From NCBI GenBank assembly GCA_002296975.1, contig DBIS01000131.1, positions 1 to 19,262 on the forward strand: 19,262 bases of DNA, read 5' to 3'. The position numbers and the translations under genes are program-made. Below, in pieces: positions 14,366 through 19,262 of this stretch (its first letter is position 1; the number at the start of each line of letters is the position of its first letter). This DNA is from Deltaproteobacteria bacterium UBA796 (lineage in GTDB: Bacteria; Myxococcota_A; UBA796). The notes under the pieces are model-generated. The model was not told the DNA's origin, did not search any database, and was given only the letters and a program-made list of their open reading frames with translations.

Positions 14366-15448
14366 CTATCGCTTGTAGCGCGCACCCTTTTTAAGACGAC
14401 TGCTAACCCGCGCCCGCTGACGATCCTTGTACAGCTTGTGTGCGTTTTCACCCTCTTCATTGCGCTTGGCTGTCTCGCGATCGAGCACTTGAAACTCGAC
14501 CAATACCATCGCTGTCCGGCCGAGCAGCGCGCCGTATCTGACGTTCACCAAATGATCGACGCGAACGGGAAAGTCGACGATGAAGTTGACCATTCGGTAG
14601 TCATCGCCAGAAAATGGGTTGTCCTCAGGCTTAAGCTCAGCATCTTGGGCCAAGTCGCCGCCCTGCATGCCCTCAACCAAACCCTTGTACTGGGGTTGGG
14701 TCAAGGTCTCTGAAAGGGGCACAAGATTGTTGTGACTCTCGCCAGGGATCACATAATTGAAGGGAAATAAGTTTTCGGTCAGCCAAGAGATCGCGGGCAA
14801 CACATGCTCCGGGCCCTCTGTCACGATGCGAAAACGCAACTTGTCAAAGATGGTCGCCGCGGTGTTTTCCTTTTTGGCCAACAATTTGGTGATCACCGAA
14901 TTTCGGGTCTTTCGACTGCCGTAAAAAGCCACCAAAGGAAAACCACTCTGTCGCATTTTATCCGCAGTGGCCACGATTCTCCGCTCTGCCAAATCAAGCA
15001 ACTCCGCCTCGCTGAGCGGGGTCTGGTGCTTGAGCTCCACGGTCTCAAGATGGTTGATGACATGCATCAATTTTAGAATGACGCAGGCTTGAATTTGCCG
15101 CCGGCGAAAGCCACCGGTCTTGGATGCCTCGACAAAAACCTCACGGACGTCATCTGGTTTGCGGAGGTCGTCCGGAAAATGAAGTCCGAGATGCTCCTCC
15201 AGATAGTTCACCGCCTCCCCGTACACAAAGCGCAAGCGCCGCTGATCTTCGGGGTCGTTTGTATCGATTTGGTGCAGGCCCAAAAAACGATCAACCTCTT
15301 CCACGGAGCGAAACGACGAGCGATTCCAGTCCACCACCGAGTTGCCATGTACGATCAGCCGAATGGTTTCCATCTGGTCCGCATTCAACGCAAAATCGGA
15401 CAAAGCTGACATATGGCTCGCAATATTGATCACGCCTGAGTCACCCAA
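14366..15448 (-). CDS. TIGR04552-type protein with a RelA/SpoT-like nucleotidyltransferase pattern
   Basis: 360 residues from a TTG at 15448 that has GGAGGG seven bases upstream. ATGs at 15412 (shorter), 15508 and 15586 (longer) are alternatives. From memory this is the conserved myxobacterial family TIGR04552, without a stated function. Residues 1-170 are helical (IRLIVHGNSVVDWNR; a long helix with ILKLMHVINHLE). Residues 177-345 match RelA/SpoT synthetase positions by eye: GSRKTRNSVITK (Lys180, Ser184, Lys188; RelA has K-x3-S-x3-K), FDKLRFRIV (Asp202, Arg207; RelA FDVRAVRIV), DYRMVN (RelA GYQSIH, with the histidine replaced by Asn288), VEFQV (Glu318, Gln320; RelA VEIQI) and ENAHKLYK (RelA AAHWKYK). 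The C-terminus is very basic. It would be a cytoplasmic pyrophosphokinase-like or RNA-binding protein. Family assignment is moderate; the fold inference is my own. Confidence 0.75.
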   Translation of the reverse strand: MGDSGVINIASHMSALSDFALNADQMETIRLIVHGNSVVDWNRSSFRSVEEVDRFLGLHQIDTNDPEDQRRLRFVYGEAVNYLEEHLGLHFPDDLRKPDDVREVFVEASKTGGFRRRQIQACVILKLMHVINHLETVELKHQTPLSEAELLDLAERRIVATADKMRQSGFPLVAFYGSRKTRNSVITKLLAKKENTAATIFDKLRFRIVTEGPEHVLPAISWLTENLFPFNYVIPGESHNNLVPLSETLTQPQYKGLVEGMQGGDLAQDAELKPEDNPFSGDDYRMVNFIVDFPVRVDHLVNVRYGALLGRTAMVLVEFQVLDRETAKRNEEGENAHKLYKDRQRARVSSRLKKGARYKR

Positions 15449-15455
15449 AATTTTT

Positions 15456-15461
15456 CCCTCC
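15456..15461 (-). promoter_or_regulatory. Ribosome binding site favouring the TTG start of the TIGR04552-type gene
   Basis: GGAGGG on the minus strand, seven bases before a TTG at 15448. It is the best-placed ribosome site among the candidate starts and removes the overlap with the divergent membrane-protein gene. The remaining stretch up to 15601 holds no promoter that I can defend. Confidence 0.4.
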
Positions 15462-15601
15462 ACCCAAACCAGTACCCGATTGAACAGCACCGGGCCAAAA
15501 ACTGCCATTGAATGTGCAATATTTCGACACGGCCCTCCAAAGTCGTCCCCGAAGAGTGCCACCTTAAATACACATGCCAAAGCCAAGTGTTAGACGACCT
15601 C

Positions 15602-16303
15602 ATGGCCAAGCATTCAACACTCTCTGTCCTCACTAGGGCCACCGCCGCCCTGTTCTCCAATCTATCGATCGTGCTGCCTCTGGCCGTGGTCATGGGTGCC
15701 ATCATCGCGGGTTTAGACATCGTTGTTGGCAGGCTCGTCGCACCCAACGCCTTCACCGGCAATATGGGTACCGACCAATCCGAGCTCGTGGGTTTGTTTT
15801 TGGGCTGGTGGGGCGTGGTCTTGCTTGTGGAGTTGCTATTGGGGCCGCTTGTGGTCGCCATCTCGATTTACGCCGCACGCACCCACAGCCACGGTGGAAA
15901 AGCCACATTATCGAAGGCCTTCAACTTTGCGTTGGCCCGCTATGGACGCATCTTCAAATGGCACGCCGCAGCATGGCTCACCATTCAGTTGGGCATGATC
16001 GTCTTGGTTCCGGGAATCTTGTTTTTGCTCCAATATGCCTTCGTGGACGCCATCTTGGTGCTCGAGGATGACGACTGGCCTTTGGCTCGGTCAGCCAAAC
16101 TCACCCGAGGCCGACGGGGTCGTATCTTCGCGATCATCTTGCCCTGGCTGGTCCTCACCCAAGTGATTGGATTTGCCGAATTGTGGGCTTTGTCCGAGGG
16201 GACGCTCACACTCATCGCTCTCATGGCCAGTACATATGTACTCAATATCTGGGTCGTGATGGCCTTTTATGTCTTCTACGAAGATCGCACCCGAACAGTC
16301 TGA
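15602..16303 (+). CDS. Multi-pass inner-membrane protein of unknown function
   Basis: 233 residues with about five or six hydrophobic segments (roughly residues 20-42, 60-90, 125-150, 175-195 and 205-225). The central part, PGILFLLQYAFVDAILVLEDDDWPLARSAKLTRG followed by a basic RRGR turn, has the layout seen in the loosely related YciC-like/GPDPase-membrane-domain families: a proline-glycine start of a helix, then an acidic residue, then a conserved Ser-x-x-Leu-x-x-Gly. I cannot assign a function. The start at 15602 is chosen because the N-terminus then fits a membrane protein; GTG at 15587 and ATG at 15512 are alternatives and no ribosome site is convincing. The 3' end overlaps the mfd start by 35 bp, so the two are probably co-transcribed. 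Confidence 0.65.
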   Translation: MAKHSTLSVLTRATAALFSNLSIVLPLAVVMGAIIAGLDIVVGRLVAPNAFTGNMGTDQSELVGLFLGWWGVVLLVELLLGPLVVAISIYAARTHSHGGKATLSKAFNFALARYGRIFKWHAAAWLTIQLGMIVLVPGILFLLQYAFVDAILVLEDDDWPLARSAKLTRGRRGRIFAIILPWLVLTQVIGFAELWALSEGTLTLIALMASTYVLNIWVVMAFYVFYEDRTRTV

Positions 16304-19262
16304 GCACCCACAAGTGAGCGCCAACCTCGCGTCGCTGCCTCAGGGCTGGCCCACCGACCGCATTTTGGCAGGGCTCCCTGCTGGGGCTGCTGCTTGGACC
16401 ATAGCCCACACCCTCGAGGGAGCCACTTTGGTGGTCTGCCCGACCGAGGCCGTCGCCAACCAGATGGTGGTGGATATCGGCACCCACCTCGCGGGTGCGG
16501 CACCGGTCGTGTTGTTTCCTGCCGACGATGTTCGTCCTTATGACGGCATGTCACCCCACCCCGAGATCATTCGCCGCCGCATTCGCGCGACCATGCTGCT
16601 TCACCAAAAAATACCGTGTGTGGTGGTGTGCTCACCCCGGGCCATCTTCCATAAAGTGTTGTCAGCCCAGACCATAAACACCCTCAGTGTGCATCTCAAA
16701 CCTGGCATGGTCACCGACCGCGAACAATTGGCCATGGACTTGGTCCAGCGGGGCTACCACGGCGTCGCCAAAGTGATCGAACCAGGCACATTATCCAGCC
16801 GAGGCGCGGTAATCGACCTGTGGCCGACCGATGCTGACGCCCCTGTGCGAATCGAATTCTTCGACGATGAGATCGAGGAGATTCGCCCCCTCGACCCGGC
16901 CACACAACGCAGCGGTAGCCCACTATCCCAGATCAAAGTCACGGTGGCCCGAGAGGCTGTACCCACTGAAAATGCCTTGCGCAGGTTGGGCATTTCGACC
17001 CGGTCGGTCATGGCGGAAGAGGGCCGAGGCGAGACCATCCGCCGCCAGGTGCTACAAGACCTCCGAAGTGGCCTGTGGTTTCCTGGCGCCGAGGACTATT
17101 TAGGAGCGATGTACGCCCTTGAGAGCATCGGCGGGCTCGCTGATCGGGTGGTGGTGGTAGAGGCCGAAGATGTGGCGGGACGGCTGACAGCAGCAGCGGC
17201 CAGTATCTGGGACCGTTTTGAGGCCAAAAGCCTTGTGGACCGCCCATTGGTCGACCCCTGGGACCGGTACCTTCGGCTCGAGGAGGTCAGGCTACTCATC
17301 GCCCTAGCACACCAAATCAGCGCCCTCGCCATCGACGACGCACCCGATTTTGGTGCCCTCCCCAACCGCGCACTCTTTGTCGGAAAAGGCGAACTTGCGC
17401 CCGTGGTCGGCCGTATTCATCAGTGGCTAGAAGAAGGTTGGTCTGTTGCTTTGGTGGCCGACTCACACACCCGCGCCGAACGCATCAAGGCATTGCTCAG
17501 CCCCCACGGGCTTCTCCCAACCCAGGCCCAAATCGGCGAATTTGCTCCCCAAGGCCAGCTCAGTCTATGGATAGGCGCACTCCATCATGGCTTTCATTGT
17601 GAATCTGCCGGGCTCGCCATCATCTCTGTCGATGAACTCTTTGGGGCCAGACGTCGTAAACAGCACATCCGAAAATCGCTCAAAGAGGCCACGCTCGGAT
17701 CGGTCAATGAGCTTGCCGTCGGTGACCTGGTGGTCCACACCCGCCATGGCGTGGGGCGCTTTTCAAAGCTCAAGCGCATCGATTTGGATGGCAACACTCA
17801 AGAGTTCGCCGAGGTCGAGTACCGGGGCGGCGACCGTATGTATTTGCCAGTCACCCGACTCGATGAGCTTTACCGCTATCGTTCGGTAGGAGAGATCAGT
17901 CCTCGACTGGACAAACTTGGGGGCGACAGTTGGGCCAAGCGCAAGGCCAAGGTCAAAGACCGCGTTTTGCGGATGGCCCATGAATTACTCGAAATGCACG
18001 CCCAGCGCGAGATTCAAAAAGCCTTCGCCTATGTGGGCAGGCCTCCAGCCTTCCAGCAGTTTTGCGAGACCTTTCCATTCGAGGAAACCCCCGACCAAGC
18101 CGCCGCCATCGAGGAGGTCTTGGCCGACCTCGCCAAGGCCGAGCCCATGGACCGCCTTGTGGTCGGCGATGTGGGCTTTGGAAAAACAGAGGTCGCGATG
18201 CGGGCAGCCATGCGGGTGGCCATGGAAGGGCATCAGGTCGCGATCCTCTCACCCACATCGGTGTTGAGCTTTCAACACTTGGACACCTTCAAAAAGCGCT
18301 TCGCAGATACCGGCCTTCGGGTCGAGTTGCTCAGCAGCTACCGCTCATCGAGTGTGCGCACGGCGGTGCTGAAAGACATCGCAAACGGTGTGATAGACAT
18401 TGTCATTGGCACCACATCCTTGCTCACACGAGACTTGCGGTTTTCTCATCTGGGCTTGATCGTGGTCGACGAAGAACACCGATTTGGGGTGCGCCAAAAA
18501 CACAAACTCAAGCAGTTGAGTTCCAACCAAAGCGCCGGCCCAGTCCATACCCTGGCCATGTCCGCCACCCCCATCCCCCGCACATTACACATGGCTTTGA
18601 GTGGTCTGAGAAAGGTAAGCTTGATCACCACACCACCCCCAGAGCGCCGCTCGGTTCAAACCCGGCTGAGCCGCTTCGATGATGCCCGTATTCGCGAAGA
18701 TATCCGGGCAGAACTTGGCCGGGGCGGTCAGGTGTTTTTTGTTCACAACCGGGTGGCCAGCATCGAGGCGATGGCCGCTCGCATTCGAAAACAAGTTCCT
18801 GAAGCCTCGATTGCTGTCGCCCATGGTCAAATGGACAAACGCCAACTAGAACGTATATTATTAGACTTCGTCCAGCGAAAACACCATGTGTTGGTCTGCT
18901 CCACCATCATCGAATCTGGGGTGGACATACCGAGCGTCAACACCATCATCATCAACCGTGCAGACGAGCTGGGTATGGCACAATTATACCAACTCAGAGG
19001 GCGGGTCGGCCGCAGTCATGTCCGCGCCAGATGCACCTTGCTGATCCCACCCGAAGCCATAATAAACTCGACAGCCAAAGCCCGATTGCTCGCCTTACAG
19101 GAGCATTCGGACTTGGGCTCGGGCTTTGCCATTGCCACACGAGACATGGAAGTTCGGGGGTCTGGGACATTGCTCGGCGAGTCTCAACATGGCCATATAC
19201 AAGCGGTCGGGTTCGACACCTATATTGAGCTGCTCGAAGAGGCCATCGCCACCGCTCGAGGC
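16269..19262 (+). CDS. mfd: Transcription-repair coupling factor Mfd (partial, C-terminus outside window)
   Basis: 998 codons are present in one uninterrupted frame; the family is about 1150 residues, so some 150 are missing at the right edge. The N-terminal third is the UvrB-like module without a Walker A, as is normal for Mfd. Residues about 475-540 are the RNA-polymerase interaction domain (VGDLVVHTRHGVGRF; EVEYRGGDRMYLPV). The translocase has Walker A GDVGFGKT at 633-640, DEEHRFGV from 734, the SATPIPRTL motif, and in the second lobe VAHGQMD, STIIESGVDIP and QLRGRVGRS. Mfd displaces stalled RNA polymerase at lesions and recruits UvrA. The ATG at 16269 overlaps the upstream gene by 35 bp; GTG at 16314 is the alternative. 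Confidence 0.95.
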   Translation, partial: MSSTKIAPEQSEHPQVSANLASLPQGWPTDRILAGLPAGAAAWTIAHTLEGATLVVCPTEAVANQMVVDIGTHLAGAAPVVLFPADDVRPYDGMSPHPEIIRRRIRATMLLHQKIPCVVVCSPRAIFHKVLSAQTINTLSVHLKPGMVTDREQLAMDLVQRGYHGVAKVIEPGTLSSRGAVIDLWPTDADAPVRIEFFDDEIEEIRPLDPATQRSGSPLSQIKVTVAREAVPTENALRRLGISTRSVMAEEGRGETIRRQVLQDLRSGLWFPGAEDYLGAMYALESIGGLADRVVVVEAEDVAGRLTAAAASIWDRFEAKSLVDRPLVDPWDRYLRLEEVRLLIALAHQISALAIDDAPDFGALPNRALFVGKGELAPVVGRIHQWLEEGWSVALVADSHTRAERIKALLSPHGLLPTQAQIGEFAPQGQLSLWIGALHHGFHCESAGLAIISVDELFGARRRKQHIRKSLKEATLGSVNELAVGDLVVHTRHGVGRFSKLKRIDLDGNTQEFAEVEYRGGDRMYLPVTRLDELYRYRSVGEISPRLDKLGGDSWAKRKAKVKDRVLRMAHELLEMHAQREIQKAFAYVGRPPAFQQFCETFPFEETPDQAAAIEEVLADLAKAEPMDRLVVGDVGFGKTEVAMRAAMRVAMEGHQVAILSPTSVLSFQHLDTFKKRFADTGLRVELLSSYRSSSVRTAVLKDIANGVIDIVIGTTSLLTRDLRFSHLGLIVVDEEHRFGVRQKHKLKQLSSNQSAGPVHTLAMSATPIPRTLHMALSGLRKVSLITTPPPERRSVQTRLSRFDDARIREDIRAELGRGGQVFFVHNRVASIEAMAARIRKQVPEASIAVAHGQMDKRQLERILLDFVQRKHHVLVCSTIIESGVDIPSVNTIIINRADELGMAQLYQLRGRVGRSHVRARCTLLIPPEAIINSTAKARLLALQEHSDLGSGFAIATRDMEVRGSGTLLGESQHGHIQAVGFDTYIELLEEAIATARG

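Noticed and set aside
15449..15601. Overlapping long starts of the TIGR04552-type gene (15586) and the membrane-protein gene (15512)
   Set aside because: Using both would make two divergent genes overlap head to head with no room for promoters. Better starts exist at 15448 and 15602.
16269..17400. Missing Walker A in the N-terminal third of mfd, first read as possible decay
   Set aside because: The UvrB-like module of Mfd normally lacks ATP-binding residues. The frame is intact and the translocase motifs are complete.

Overview
The window reads as the chromosome of a Gram-negative, predatory/myxobacterium-like member of the Myxococcota (old Deltaproteobacteria). The evidence is a matrixin-type protease ending in a MYXO-CTERM-like tail (Gly-Cys-Ser, hydrophobic stretch, Arg-Arg), several lipoproteins and secreted proteins built from Asp-rich calcium loops (dockerin, thrombospondin type 3 and MopE-type), an FG-GAP propeller, and a protein of the TIGR04552 type, which I associate with this group. 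No tRNA, rRNA or CRISPR array is visible. Coding density is high and GC content is well above 50 percent.

Left part (1-10 kb), cell-surface accessory region. A lipoprotein gene runs off the left edge on the minus strand. Divergent from it is a large STAND-type regulator (winged helix, NTPase, TPR-like tail; 218-2941). It is followed on the same strand by a secreted protein made only of six regular dockerin-like modules (3053-4183) and by a TSP3-vWA lipoprotein (4458-6467). Facing them is a 1070-residue lipoprotein with MopE repeats and an FG-GAP beta-propeller (6663-9875, minus). A 183-bp element with inverted-repeat ends fills nearly the whole gap between the convergent genes. The shared theme is calcium-stabilised surface proteins, possibly adhesive. 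That the regulator controls them is inferred from position only.

Right part (9.9-19.3 kb), mostly housekeeping. It holds a fused aspartokinase/diaminopimelate decarboxylase (9936-12518) that overlaps tail to tail with an Smr-domain membrane protein (12502-13065, minus). Next is a translationally coupled pair, a MYXO-CTERM matrixin protease and a small secreted partner (13158-14353). Then comes the TIGR04552-type protein (14366-15448, minus), whose C-terminal half matches by eye the signature positions of RelA/SpoT (p)ppGpp synthetases. Last are a multi-pass membrane protein (15602-16303) and the overlapping start of mfd, which runs off the right edge.

The most novel observations are the RelA/SpoT-like reading of the TIGR04552 protein, the exact 57-residue dockerin array with cysteine-marked end modules, the Smr domain on a two-helix membrane anchor, and the 183-bp MITE-like element.
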